Source: Paenibacillus_G sp049942825
GTDB taxonomy: Bacteria > Bacillota > Bacilli > Paenibacillales > NBRC-103111
NCBI RefSeq assembly: GCF_049942825.1
Contig: NZ_CP187970.1
Span: 3,968,001 to 4,032,000, forward strand
Length of the DNA: 64,000 bases
Reading direction: 5' to 3'
Positions within the stretch are counted from its first letter, which is position 1; the number at the start of each line of letters is the position of its first letter. The notes under the pieces were generated by a model that was given only the letters and a program-made list of their open reading frames with translations, ran no database searches and was not told the origin of the DNA. The translations under genes and the position numbers were made by a program. This document shows positions 34,701-43,297 of this stretch, piece by piece.

Positions 34701-37700
34701 GAACGGTCTGATGAAACTGCGGATGATGTCCCGAATGCGTTCTTCGCTCTGTCCCTCCAGGCTGCTGTAAGTGAGTGCAAAGGGGACCTCCTGTGCTATC
34801 TGCTGCACCGGAATGCCGTCTGACAGGGCAATACGGGTCCGCAGCGGCTCATGCCGGGCAATGAGACCCATCAAAGCTTCCTGGAGCCGCTCTGCGGACA
34901 GCTCCCCCTTCGCTTCCAAGACGGCCGGCATGTTATAGCTCAGCTCAGCATTACGGAACTGGTGAAGGAGATGCACCCGTCGCTGCCCTGAGGTCAAAGG
35001 ATAATCGCTTGCCGGAGGAGCGGGAGCCAGCGCCTCAAACCGCTTCATGCCAGAAGAATCAATCAGCGCCCCCAGCTTCTCCACCGTCTTCAAGCGGAAC
35101 AGCTCGGCCAGGGTAACCTCAACATGGAACAGCTTATGTATCCGGGCCAGCAGGGTGATGGCCTTCAGGGAGTGGCCGCCGAGCTCGAAGAAATTGTCGT
35201 GGATACCCACACGGGACGCTCCCAGCGTTTCCATCCACAACTCAGCAAGCCGGGCTTCGGTGTCATTGCGGGGGGCCGCATAATCGGACGCCTGTCCCGC
35301 CAGTTTGTCCGACTGCGGCAGTGCTTTACGGTCGATTTTGCCGTTCGGCGTAAGCGGCAGCTCTTCCAGCTGCATGAAGAAGGACGGCACCATGTAATAG
35401 GGCAGCTGTTCCGCCAGATAGCTTTTTGCCGCTTCTGCTTCCAGGTTCTTTTTGGCTGTGTAATAGACGCACATGGTCCTGGAGCCTGTTCCGTCCTCGA
35501 GATCCAGGGTCACCGCCTGGATAACGTCCGGATGGCTCACAAACACACTGTCAATCTCGCCAAGCTCGATGCGGAAGCCGCGGATTTTGACCTGATGGTC
35601 CCTCCTTCCATAAAATTCGATCGTTCCATCGTACTGCCAGCTTCCCAGATCTCCGGTCTTGTACAGCCGCTCTCCCGTGCCGGGCTGGAAAGGATCCTCC
35701 GTGAATGCCGCGGCGGTGCGCTTCGGATCATTGAGATACCCGCGGCCTACGCCTATGCCGGCTGCCCAGATCTCCCCCTTCACGCCGACTGGACACAGCT
35801 CTCCCGCTTCATCCACGATATAGATGCGGGTGCCGGGAAGAGGGCTTCCGATGGGAACGGTCTCCTGGGGCGGCGTGTCCCGAAGAACCAGCAGGGTAAT
35901 ATCATCCGACGCTTCGGTCGGTCCGTAAGCGTTCACTGCCGGAATATCCGGATACAGCGCGAACCAGCGCCGCAAGGTGTCCCGCTTCAGGGCTTCCCCG
36001 GTGGGAATCAAGTAGGACAGCGAGGGCATCGGGCGGTGCCGGTTCTCCAGGGTCTCAAGCAGCACGCTGAGGTACGAAGGAACGAGCTCCAGGATGGTCA
36101 CACCATCCGCTGCAAGCCGCTCCAGGAACAGCTCCGGCTGTTCCAGCAGGCCGCTGCTGTAGATGACCGTCCGGCCCCCCGCGCACAAGCCCGCGAACAT
36201 CTGCCAAACCGACACATCAAAGCACTGGGAGGCATTTTGCGCGACCACACTGGCTTCGTTTATCCCCAGCTCCCCCGCCATCGCCGTAATGTGACTCATC
36301 GTCCCCTGATGCTCCAGCATGGCTCCCTTCGGCCGGCCGGTTGAACCAGAAGTAAAAATAATATAGGAGAGTGCATCCGGCTGAGCATAGACCTCCAGGT
36401 TCCCGGCGGAAAAGGAAGCCAGCTCTTCCTTGAGCTCCTCCACCACGAGCAGCTTGACCTCCGGGCTCAGCCCGGTACTGCCGATAACCCTGCGCTGCTC
36501 TATGCCCGTCAGCAGCAGCTTGATCCCCGCATCGCGGATGATCCCGAGCGCCCGTTCGTCAGGCGCGGCGGGGTCCAGCGGAATATAGACACCGCCGGCC
36601 TTCCATACAGCCAGGATCGAAGCGATCAGCGGGATGCTGCGGTGCATCCAGATGCCCACCCGCTCCTCCGGCTTCACGCCATGCTGAAGGAGCAGTCGGG
36701 CCATCCGGTTTGCCCAAGCATTCAACTGCTCATAAGTCCAGTTCTCTTCTTCGTGAATAACAGCAGTCCGCTGAGGTCCCTGTTTCACTTGTTCCTCGAA
36801 GCTGTGTACTAGGGTGGGGTGTAAAGAAGAGGGGGAAGCGGCTGTGTTGAATTTCTCCAGTATCATCATCCGTTCTTTATCTGGAAGAATGTTCAGACGC
36901 TGCACGGGAAGCTCGGGCTGGAGAAGCGCGCTCTTCAGCAGGCTGATCATCCGCTGGTGGAAGAAGCCGATTTCCGTTTCCGAAAATCTGGAGGCACAAT
37001 AGTGGTATTGAAACAGGATTTCTTCGGATGACAAATAATCATCGACGAACAGGGTGAGCTCATTAGCCTGATGCCAAGAGGTTCCCCGGTCGATCTGGCA
37101 GCTCACCGCCCCTTCGGTGTCAGGCATACTCCAGGCGATGGGTAGATAGTTCATGAAAACCTCAAGCGGCTGATCGGAAATACCGAACGTCTCTCTCAGC
37201 TCCGGAACAATAAAATTGTAAGGATATTTCTGATGGCGGAACGTTTCATTCTGTTGGCGCTTGACCAGTTGGAGGAAGGAGCGGAAGGATTCGGCACCGC
37301 TCACCTTCATGCGGAAAGGGGTTGTACTGACCAGCATCCCGACCATCCTTTTCGTTTCGCGGGTGGTCCGGTTGCCGTTGAACGTTCCGAGCAGGATCTC
37401 TTCCTCACCCGTCATTCGTGAGAAGAACAGGCACATCACGGCCATGAGAAGGACGGCCGGAGACACTTCCTCGGCTTGGCAGAAACCGTAAATCGACTGG
37501 CGGAGGGCCGGCTCCAGGGCAAGATGCAGGTTGCCTGCCTTCAGATCCGTGCTCACGGAGCCCTTCGGCTTCAACCGGCTCACAGGGGGAGGCGTGTTGA
37601 ACTGTTCCTGCCAGAAGGAACGGTCCCGCTCGAAGCGCGGGCTGTTCATATAAGCCGCCTCGCTTTGAACCTGCTCAAGGAACGAAGGTGCGGGAGTCAA

Positions 37701-38222
37701 ACCGGGTACAGGATAGCCCAGCGATTGGAGGTACACCTGCTGAATCTCATCCCCGATCAGGATCAAGGATAAGCCGTCGACGATCAGGTGATGCGCGCCG
37801 ATCCAGATGCGCGCCTCCTCCTCCGACACACGCAGAAGCGCCGTGCGGATCAGCCGGGGACTTTGTATCGGAATCGGCTGCTGCTCCAACAGACGCAGCG
37901 CCTCTTTCCATTCCCCCTCATCCGCCCCCCTGAAATCCATAGAGGTCACGGGGATGGGTTCCGCTGCAAAGATGCCAAGAACAGGCTCTTCTTCCCCATC
38001 GCAGGACAGAAGCCGGGTATGCAGCACATCATGCCGGTCCACCACGCTTTGAATCGCTGCTTCCAACTTCCCCTCATCGATCCGGCCGCGGAATACAAGA
38101 CGGACCGTTAATAAATGCAGCGTTGTATCCGAATGAATGGTTTCTCCATACCAGATCCGCTTCTGAGCATGGGTCATGGAAAAAACGTGCTCGGCCGCCT
38201 GGATTTGTTCCGTTGCCAGCAT
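31776..38222 (-). CDS. Nonribosomal peptide synthetase, C-A-PCP-C-A-PCP (starter modules)
   Basis: A 2148-aa synthetase and the first gene of the operon. It begins with a condensation domain (about 10-450, HHLIVDGLS), suggesting that assembly starts with an acyl group (lipoinitiation; inference). A1 (about 470-990) has FTSGSTGRPKGAMLEH, NAYGPTEASDD, YKTGDLGSWQYDG and NGKIDRKAL. Carrier 1 is GGHSLKA, C2 (about 1075-1510) has HHAISDGVS, A2 (about 1530-2040) has YTSGSTGKPKGVMIEH and NMYGPTETTVW, and carrier 2 is GGHSLHA. Code read by alignment to GrsA: A1 D-V-W-E-I-T-A-D-D-K, which I cannot assign (acidic positions may favour a basic or amine-bearing substrate). A2 is D-I-L-Q-L-G-M-V-W-K, one class away from the glycine code D-I-L-Q-L-G-L-I-W-K. 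No epimerisation domain is seen. The start follows GAGGAG. Confidence 0.94.
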   Translation of the reverse strand: MLATEQIQAAEHVFSMTHAQKRIWYGETIHSDTTLHLLTVRLVFRGRIDEGKLEAAIQSVVDRHDVLHTRLLSCDGEEEPVLGIFAAEPIPVTSMDFRGADEGEWKEALRLLEQQPIPIQSPRLIRTALLRVSEEEARIWIGAHHLIVDGLSLILIGDEIQQVYLQSLGYPVPGLTPAPSFLEQVQSEAAYMNSPRFERDRSFWQEQFNTPPPVSRLKPKGSVSTDLKAGNLHLALEPALRQSIYGFCQAEEVSPAVLLMAVMCLFFSRMTGEEEILLGTFNGNRTTRETKRMVGMLVSTTPFRMKVSGAESFRSFLQLVKRQQNETFRHQKYPYNFIVPELRETFGISDQPLEVFMNYLPIAWSMPDTEGAVSCQIDRGTSWHQANELTLFVDDYLSSEEILFQYHYCASRFSETEIGFFHQRMISLLKSALLQPELPVQRLNILPDKERMMILEKFNTAASPSSLHPTLVHSFEEQVKQGPQRTAVIHEEENWTYEQLNAWANRMARLLLQHGVKPEERVGIWMHRSIPLIASILAVWKAGGVYIPLDPAAPDERALGIIRDAGIKLLLTGIEQRRVIGSTGLSPEVKLLVVEELKEELASFSAGNLEVYAQPDALSYIIFTSGSTGRPKGAMLEHQGTMSHITAMAGELGINEASVVAQNASQCFDVSVWQMFAGLCAGGRTVIYSSGLLEQPELFLERLAADGVTILELVPSYLSVLLETLENRHRPMPSLSYLIPTGEALKRDTLRRWFALYPDIPAVNAYGPTEASDDITLLVLRDTPPQETVPIGSPLPGTRIYIVDEAGELCPVGVKGEIWAAGIGVGRGYLNDPKRTAAAFTEDPFQPGTGERLYKTGDLGSWQYDGTIEFYGRRDHQVKIRGFRIELGEIDSVFVSHPDVIQAVTLDLEDGTGSRTMCVYYTAKKNLEAEAAKSYLAEQLPYYMVPSFFMQLEELPLTPNGKIDRKALPQSDKLAGQASDYAAPRNDTEARLAELWMETLGASRVGIHDNFFELGGHSLKAITLLARIHKLFHVEVTLAELFRLKTVEKLGALIDSSGMKRFEALAPAPPASDYPLTSGQRRVHLLHQFRNAELSYNMPAVLEAKGELSAERLQEALMGLIARHEPLRTRIALSDGIPVQQIAQEVPFALTYSSLEGQSEERIRDIIRSFIRPFDLGEAPLLRAALLRLDDERHLLLFDLHHAISDGVSLGVLVQELARLYKGERLPPLDLQYKDYAVWQERFVRSEACREQESYWLEQFRVPVPLLDLPLDYPRPLLRNYAGGRVHFRLDRPLTAQINRLCKLTDTTLFTLLLAAFGLLLAKLSGQEEVMVGTPMAGRRHADVQRMLGMFVNTLPLHLLPAAGESFAGYLRQVKMTVLGALEHQDYPFEELVEKASPPRDISRHPLFDVMFVLQNMGAPELALEDVLLAPYPFEFPTAKFDLTLTAMEQGDTLACHLEYASALISRETAERWAGFYVELLRQITGSPGMELRRFHLLDGEERGLVERLFLQAADPGPAEAAQTMHGLFEQQAGRTPNKTALVCGGERVTYRELNRRAERLAVKLRARGTRREEVVALLADRSISLIAGLLAVNKAGAAYLPLDPEYPEERIRYMLGDSGCRCVVTQSAYLGKGLEGMEVVLLDQEDTALWMEAEAFPPSTQAGDAAAPGNLAYVIYTSGSTGKPKGVMIEHQSVHNLLRGMLREIPLAELNTILSLTTVSFDIFVLETLLPLMLGCKVVLAMREEQLDPAHLAERCLTEGVELLQATPSRLRMLLGTSRMAERFASLRCVLSGGEPLDEPLLRQLREAAPAARLFNMYGPTETTVWSTVHELTELTPGSRITIGRPIASTRVHIVDGEGHLQPIGVPGELCIAGAGVARGYLNRPALTGERFLPEPDAGESGPVRSRMYRTGDRARYLSDGTIEYLGRLDDQVKIRGYRVEPGEVAAVLASHPQITAAVVTDGMDRKGNGAYLAAYYESAAGELPVAELREYVGEQLPSYMIPSYFVRMEALPLTPSGKVDRRSLPVPDGPAAYSLRETVPRSEAERALMGLWTEILGLSEVGRDDNFFELGGHSLHAAQLMERIRREGHTDLTLTDFFRYPTIAALAKQLSGTTAPDDRVAAAEERAGERKALMLKQREARSRSRR

Positions 38223-38359
38223 AGATTTCGTTTGCTCCTCTCATTTTTTATAAGTAAATAAGCATCGGTAGTATATTACAAAATCTATCGTATTATATCA
38301 TATAATACCATTTTGTGACCTTTATTTCTGGTTGTTTCGGAGAAGACGACGGAACAAAG
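38223..38359 (-). promoter_or_regulatory. Promoter region of the NRPS/PKS operon
   Basis: This very AT-rich 137-bp gap between the hydrolase terminator and the first NRPS start must hold the operon promoter. Several TATAAT-like hexamers occur around 38290-38310 (minus strand). I cannot choose one -35/-10 pair with confidence. No riboswitch or regulator gene is adjacent. Confidence 0.45.
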
Positions 38360-38393
38360 AAAGGGGGAGCTGCGATCAAGCAGCTCCCCCTTT
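38360..38393 (-). terminator. Terminator between the hydrolase and the NRPS operon
   Basis: AAAGGGGGAGCTGC and GCAGCTCCCCCTTT form a perfect 14-bp stem with a 6-nt loop, followed on the minus strand by CTTTGTTCC. The hydrolase is therefore a separate transcription unit, with possible partial readthrough. Confidence 0.87.
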
Positions 38394-38423
38394 GTCGGAC
38401 GGCGGCGTTCTCGCCCGCTATCC

Positions 38424-39857
38424 TTATGACAGTTCCGTATTGAATTTCACCTCGGGAAAACGCGGGTTCGGCCCCTGGATGAGCTCCCCCCCGGTTCCTT
38501 TCAGCTCTTTATTGAAAAAATCCAGCACATATTGGTTCACGATGAACTCCCCTCTCCTGCCGTTGATCTCCCCTGTCAGCCCCATGACCTTCAGCAGGTC
38601 GGAGAACAGCTGGAAGTCGGTGAAGTTATAGTGGGCGGTTCCTTTCATGTAGATCCGGCTTCCTTCATGCTGGAGCGTGGTTTGGATCATCTGTTCCTCA
38701 TTTTGAATGATATCTTCATGGATATGTTTTCTTTTGCTCTCGATCGTTTCTTCCGACTCCATAAACAGAAACGGCTTGGACAGGTTGGCATTCTTCTTCA
38801 AGGGATATAGTGTGCCGTCCATATTGATTCCCGCTTTGATACGGGGGTTGGTAACCGCAAGTTCGAAAGCTGCGGCCCCTCCGAAGGAATGCCCGACGAC
38901 ACCAATGTTGTTCATGTCGATTTGACCGCGGAATTCACTGCCGGATTCCCCCGCGTTCACCTTATCCAGATGCTGTATCAGGAAGGCGGCATCCTGATTC
39001 CAGATCCCGCCGACTTCCCGGCCGATCGCCTCCAAGTCCCCGGCGGATACATCCGTCTCAAAGCCCGTTACTTTCCCATCTGGAAAGATGGTGGCCACCG
39101 TGCTGTACGTATGATCGATCACCGCAACGATATAGCCGTTGCTGGCCAAGTTCTCGGCCTGGGCGGAGTGCAGAATTCTTCCGGTGCCCATCCCGTGGCC
39201 GATCAGCAGCAGCGGATAGGGCTTGCCGGACGGCAGCAGCTCCGCGTCCTTGTAGGCATTTCCCCGGATATACTTCCAATAGTCGAGAGCAAACTTCGGT
39301 AGGTTGAGCTCTTTGGCAAATGCCTGCTTATATGCTTCGAACGCGCCGTCTTCCTCTGGGAACAGCATGTCCCGGTCCCCATTGGACGTGTTCTGGGCCG
39401 GATACCACAGCTGCACCATCAGCTCCCTTTTATCCTTCGGATCGGAGGTCAGCTTCTCCTCGCGCGAGGCGTCCGTCAGATGCAGGGTGCGCGTCCCTAC
39501 CATATAAGGCCCGTTCGGTTTAGGCAGATCGAAAACCGGCAGAATTGCCGCGAGAGCAGCGGAAGCAGTCACCAGCAATCCGGCCGTTATGGCAAAAGCA
39601 TATCTCCATGTTTTCCTGAGCGGGGTGACTTTGACCCCAAGAGCCGGACGAAGCAGCAGCACGGCGCAAATAAGCGCAGTGATATAGACGGCTAACATCT
39701 GCCAGCGGTACCCCTCGACCACCAGATGGAGAGCCAGCAATGCAATGCCGGCCGTACCCGTGAGCATGCGGGTGAGCTTGCTTGCTACAGATAACCGGCC
39801 AAGCTGTAAGAGCATGGTCAAGCACGCCCCGACAAGCAGGATTTCTAGTAATCTCAC
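38424..39857 (-). CDS. Membrane-anchored alpha/beta hydrolase (PAF-acetylhydrolase/dienelactone hydrolase-like)
   Basis: A 477-aa protein with about four N-terminal membrane helices (within residues 1-115, ending AGLLVTASAALAAILPVFDLP) and a C-terminal alpha/beta hydrolase. The nucleophile Ser is in VVGHSFGGAAAF, an oxyanion-type turn is LLLIGHGMG, and a His candidate is in GTAHYNFTDF. The hydrolase part resembles platelet-activating-factor acetylhydrolase isoform II proteins. The start is GTG 39857 after AGGAGGGAAA. It lies upstream of the NRPS/PKS operon in the same direction but behind a terminator. Since the operon has no thioesterase, a release, processing or resistance role is possible, but it may equally be an unrelated lipase. 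Confidence 0.82.
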   Translation of the reverse strand: MRLLEILLVGACLTMLLQLGRLSVASKLTRMLTGTAGIALLALHLVVEGYRWQMLAVYITALICAVLLLRPALGVKVTPLRKTWRYAFAITAGLLVTASAALAAILPVFDLPKPNGPYMVGTRTLHLTDASREEKLTSDPKDKRELMVQLWYPAQNTSNGDRDMLFPEEDGAFEAYKQAFAKELNLPKFALDYWKYIRGNAYKDAELLPSGKPYPLLLIGHGMGTGRILHSAQAENLASNGYIVAVIDHTYSTVATIFPDGKVTGFETDVSAGDLEAIGREVGGIWNQDAAFLIQHLDKVNAGESGSEFRGQIDMNNIGVVGHSFGGAAAFELAVTNPRIKAGINMDGTLYPLKKNANLSKPFLFMESEETIESKRKHIHEDIIQNEEQMIQTTLQHEGSRIYMKGTAHYNFTDFQLFSDLLKVMGLTGEINGRRGEFIVNQYVLDFFNKELKGTGGELIQGPNPRFPEVKFNTELS

Positions 39858-39902
39858 AGCGATTTCCCTCCTATGTTTTCTCTCTCTATACTTTTACCCA
39901 AA

Positions 39903-39937
39903 AATCCATATTTGGATAACATGACCTAATATGGATT
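39903..39937. promoter_or_regulatory. Inverted repeat upstream of the hydrolase gene
   Basis: AATCCATA (39903-39910) and TATGGATT (39930-39937) are perfect inverted arms 19 bp apart, placed 45-80 bp upstream of the GTG start. Possible operator; no regulator is assigned. Confidence 0.35.
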
Positions 39938-40007
39938 AATTTTTGAAAGTTAGATTTGAAGGGAAATCTCTCTCCACTTTACATAAAAAGAAAAAACCTG
40001 AATCAAA

Positions 40008-40886
40008 TCACTTACAATCATCGTCGGGATGAGCATTCATCCAAGCTTGCTCCGCGAGCCCTTTGAGTACTAATGCCTGGTGCCACCGATCGGAAATCTC
40101 TCGTTTCGTCTCTGGGTGCACGATCGAATAACCCGGCGGGCCAAGCTCGCAGACGAATGGCAGGACATCCCCCTGCTTCGCTGCCTGAAGCCAATGGTTC
40201 ATCCCCTTTTCCCACCATCGCATGAAATTGTCGGTTATCGGGTGGTACAAGTCACTCGTCCCGACATCGATTTGAATTTGCTGGCCATTGGATATGCGCC
40301 CATGAATGCAAGCCGTCCTCTCCAGTAACCTATCGATCAAACGCTCCGCTTTCTCATTCGAGCTTTCCATCTCACCACCCAGCACATAATGAGACATATC
40401 AATCGTCAACCGGAGATCCGGCAGCTTGGATACATACTCTGCCGTCCGGATCAAATCCTGAGTGATCCGCCCCCTGTGGGTTTCTACATAAAAGGGGATC
40501 GCTGACCGCTGCGCCGTACGAATCAAACCGTCAAGCAATCGGATGGCATCCTCCCCAATGACGAAGGCATCCATGACTTGCGCATTCACATAATCAACGC
40601 CAAAATCAGCAGCACGAACGAGCACATCCGTCAGATCCTGGACGGTTGCAGGAAAAGAATGTACGCCGAAGCTGAACCCGTATTGGTCGAGCAGATACCG
40701 CCACCGCTTGGCATCTTGAGGTTCGGGAAGCCTCCCCAGTATTCCGGTAAAACCGGCTTCCGCAATCAAATCGAATTTGTGTTCGAGCGGCCATTCCCGG
40801 TCGCCATCTCCAAGCCCCGCCATCGCCCACCAAGATTGGTGTACTTCTAGACGAGGCTGCCGGCTGCTTTCTTCGCCCATTCTCAT
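40008..40886 (-). CDS. Sugar phosphate isomerase/epimerase-like TIM-barrel protein
   Basis: A 292-aa protein of the AP-endonuclease-2/xylose isomerase-like barrel superfamily. It contains HKFDLIAEAGFTGILGRLPE, FYVETHRGRITQD, LRLTIDMSHYVLG and ACIHGRISNGQQIQIDVG, with Glu, Asp, His and His residues at strand ends, as in the metal sites of this fold. The frame extends to 40940, overlapping the upstream gene by 50 bp. The ATG at 40886, 11 nt after GGGAGG and only 4 bp after the upstream stop, is the better start. It forms a two-gene operon with the ferritin-like gene. The substrate is unknown; the pairing suggests action on a common metabolite. Confidence 0.78.
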   Translation of the reverse strand: MRMGEESSRQPRLEVHQSWWAMAGLGDGDREWPLEHKFDLIAEAGFTGILGRLPEPQDAKRWRYLLDQYGFSFGVHSFPATVQDLTDVLVRAADFGVDYVNAQVMDAFVIGEDAIRLLDGLIRTAQRSAIPFYVETHRGRITQDLIRTAEYVSKLPDLRLTIDMSHYVLGGEMESSNEKAERLIDRLLERTACIHGRISNGQQIQIDVGTSDLYHPITDNFMRWWEKGMNHWLQAAKQGDVLPFVCELGPPGYSIVHPETKREISDRWHQALVLKGLAEQAWMNAHPDDDCK

Positions 40887-40890
40887 CCGA

Positions 40891-42177
40891 TTAATAGCCT
40901 CCCGCAAACCGATGATCCGGAGGCGAATCTCCTGACTCATGCTGTTTCATGAAAGCGGCCCGTTTCGTTACGGTTGCCTCAGCCGCCTCAGCCGCTTTAC
41001 GGCTATCGCCACCGTGCACCGCTTCGATGATCCATCTCTGCCCGAAGCCCGCATGCACCACTTCATCGGCCCAATCGAAATCCTGAAACGTGGTCATCAG
41101 GGGGTCTCTTACGCTATCCCTGCAAAATTCCCATTCCTCCCGTTTACCCGGCGGATATTTCATAGCCGCCTTCTCAATTGCGATGGTCAAATGCGTATAC
41201 GCCTCGTCTTGTACGAATAACTGTGCAGTCATATCGTACCACCCCGTCCAGTTGCGGAACGAATACACATCGTAGCCCTTGCTCCGCAAAGCCGCTTCGC
41301 CAAACCAAGCGTGGCGCGCCTCATCCCAAATGTGCCTCGCCGTATCATGATAGAAAGCCCACGGCTTGCCCTCGCTTGCAAAGTGAACATAAGCAATCGC
41401 CTCGGCGGGCGACATTTCAAAATACCGATGCAGCATCATCTGGAGAAACCGTCCTTGATCGCTGTCCTCGAAACGCATCCCCTGCAGCTTGACCATCGTT
41501 GTTTGAAATCTCTGATCCCGAGTGCTCTGTCTCGGTAATTCGAATGGCTTCGAGTCCATTACAACTTCCATAGCGACGGCTTGCTTCGGATCTTCCCCAT
41601 GAATGCCTCCGGCTGCGCGAAGCAAAGCCTGAAGATAGGACTCCCACTTCCTTGCCTGAAGACGCTCCTCCTCGCTCGCGGCTTCGGTTACCACCTTCAA
41701 TGCTTGAAGTCCCCAGGAGATCTGCTCTTCCCTATCGAGGAGCTGGTGCCGCAGAAGCCCAATCGTTGGTTCGTCGACGATCGGCTGCGCCAGCCTTAGA
41801 TACGCTTGAATGGCTGCGATCTGCGCAGGCTTAACGACCTTGAACAGTGCAACCAATAGGGCGAGAGTATTCTCCGACTGCAGAGCTTGAGTCATCAGCG
41901 ACTCCAGATCGGGGTCTGGACACTTTTCAAAGGCGACAAAGCCCATTCTTAACTGCTTGCATCGATTTCGCAATTGGTTGTAGAACTCGGCATCCTGCCA
42001 TAACATCCGTGCAAGAGCACCCTTTATTTCATATTCGGGTCTGGCAGTCATATGACCGGCTTCCATTCGCATGAGCTGTCGATCGACATAACCGATTCGC
42101 TGCAGCCGTTGAGATGATTCCTCTACAGATATCCCTGCTCTATCCCACTCCTCAATCCCCATGAACGGATGAAGCAT
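40891..42177 (-). CDS. Ferritin-like (diiron-type) protein of unknown function
   Basis: A 428-aa mostly helical protein. Helices carry candidate metal ligands: QDAEFYNQLRNR, IWDEARHAWFGEAAL (the E-A-R-H of ferritin-like diiron sites) and DWADEVVHAGFGQRW (second DExxH-like site). These paired motifs are typical of ferritin-like oxygenases or oxidases, but the overall family is not one I can name. The ATG follows GAGGG. It is the first gene of an operon with the TIM-barrel gene and is divergent from an AraC regulator with a 130-bp shared promoter region, so expression probably responds to a small molecule. Confidence 0.65.
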   Translation of the reverse strand: MLHPFMGIEEWDRAGISVEESSQRLQRIGYVDRQLMRMEAGHMTARPEYEIKGALARMLWQDAEFYNQLRNRCKQLRMGFVAFEKCPDPDLESLMTQALQSENTLALLVALFKVVKPAQIAAIQAYLRLAQPIVDEPTIGLLRHQLLDREEQISWGLQALKVVTEAASEEERLQARKWESYLQALLRAAGGIHGEDPKQAVAMEVVMDSKPFELPRQSTRDQRFQTTMVKLQGMRFEDSDQGRFLQMMLHRYFEMSPAEAIAYVHFASEGKPWAFYHDTARHIWDEARHAWFGEAALRSKGYDVYSFRNWTGWYDMTAQLFVQDEAYTHLTIAIEKAAMKYPPGKREEWEFCRDSVRDPLMTTFQDFDWADEVVHAGFGQRWIIEAVHGGDSRKAAEAAEATVTKRAAFMKQHESGDSPPDHRFAGGY

Positions 42178-42308
42178 ATCGAGCCCTCATTTCTTGTAGT
42201 TTAACAACGATTGATGACTTTATATTAGAGAAGAACTACGATAAAATGAATTCACTTAAATGATAAAAATTTGCACTTTAACACATATCGGCGTAGGGGG
42301 TGTTCATT

Positions 42309-43121
42309 TTGTTCGATTCGTATACAGATCTTCAGCTTGACGACAATTTCGGAAAAGTCACCTGCGAGCCTACCTGGAAATGGGACACCTCCCGTCACCC
42401 CCTTGAGGATTTCGATTTATGGTATGCATGGGGAGGCGAAGGAAGGATGGAACTGAACGGCCGCCCCTATACGGTCGGCAAGGGAACCTGTTTCCTGTTT
42501 CGACCTGGAGATGGGACGCTAGCCGGTCATAATCCGCTTCAACCGCTAACCGTCACGTTCCTGCACTTTCAATTCGCCGTACCCGCTGCGGTTCCCTTGC
42601 AACCGCATACCATCGTCAGAGACACCTTTCTGTTTGAGACTTACCTGAATCGGTATGTGGAAACCATGCTCGATCAACGGGGGGACTACATGAAGGAAGC
42701 CAAGCTTCTGCTTTCCCTTATGCTCATCCAATTGCAGCGGGAACAGGAATCGCACACGGATTCATTCCTCACCGGGACCGAACGTGAATCGCTCGTCTCC
42801 CTTATTCGCACCATTGCGTATAGAGTCCGGCAGCATCCCGGTGCCGTTCATAGTCTCTATTCCATGGCGGAGAGCGCCGGACTCTCCCCGCGTTATTTTT
42901 CGATAAAATTCAAGGCAATTATGGGTTTGACGGTGGAACAATATATCATTCGGACCAAAATGGAACGAGCCGAGCATCTCCTGCGCTACAATGGCATGAA
43001 CGTATCGGAAGTTTCTGAAGCGCTCGGCTACAAGGATGTATCTTTCTTTAGCCGGCAGTTCAGTCAGACCCGCGGCTTTCCTCCCTCAAAACTTAAGTAT
43101 AAAAAGTCTGACGATCTTTAG
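42309..43121 (+). CDS. AraC family transcriptional regulator
   Basis: A 270-aa regulator. The N-terminal cupin-like sensor contains WYAWGGEGRMELNGRPYTVG followed by KGTCFLFRPGDGTLAGH, and the C-terminal double helix-turn-helix reads LYSMAESAGLSPRYFSIKFK and VSEVSEALGYKDVSFFSRQFSQTRGFPPSKLK. The GTG at 42300 lies directly on the purine stretch, so TTG 42309, 7 nt after TAGGGGGTG, is the more likely start. It is divergent from the ferritin-like/TIM-barrel operon, which is the probable target. Confidence 0.87.
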   Translation: MFDSYTDLQLDDNFGKVTCEPTWKWDTSRHPLEDFDLWYAWGGEGRMELNGRPYTVGKGTCFLFRPGDGTLAGHNPLQPLTVTFLHFQFAVPAAVPLQPHTIVRDTFLFETYLNRYVETMLDQRGDYMKEAKLLLSLMLIQLQREQESHTDSFLTGTERESLVSLIRTIAYRVRQHPGAVHSLYSMAESAGLSPRYFSIKFKAIMGLTVEQYIIRTKMERAEHLLRYNGMNVSEVSEALGYKDVSFFSRQFSQTRGFPPSKLKYKKSDDL

Positions 43122-43218
43122 CCTGACATTGAACCACCTTGTTACCACTCCAGCATTGCATCTTTGTGCGGTTACAATGACAACTGCTATTGTACTAAAC
43201 TGCCGGTTAACGCAATAA

Positions 43219-43250
43219 AAGCTGCAGGTCATGTGACCGGCAGCTTCATT
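43219..43250 (-). terminator. Terminator of the MFS gene
   Basis: AAGCTGC (43219-43225) and GCAGCTT (43240-43246) with inner GGTCA/TGACC form a hairpin, followed on the minus strand by TTTTATTG. It lies between the convergent AraC and MFS genes. Confidence 0.75.
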
Positions 43251-43297
43251 ACGTTATTTCGCTATCGTCTGGGATGTTCGAATTCCTTCATTTCTCA

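Noticed and set aside
31087..40000. Several long plus-strand frames (for example 31087-31920, 35124-36344) opposite the NRPS/PKS genes
   Set aside because: Typical antisense frames in GC-rich coding DNA; sequences are low in recognisable structure and the minus-strand domains are unambiguous.
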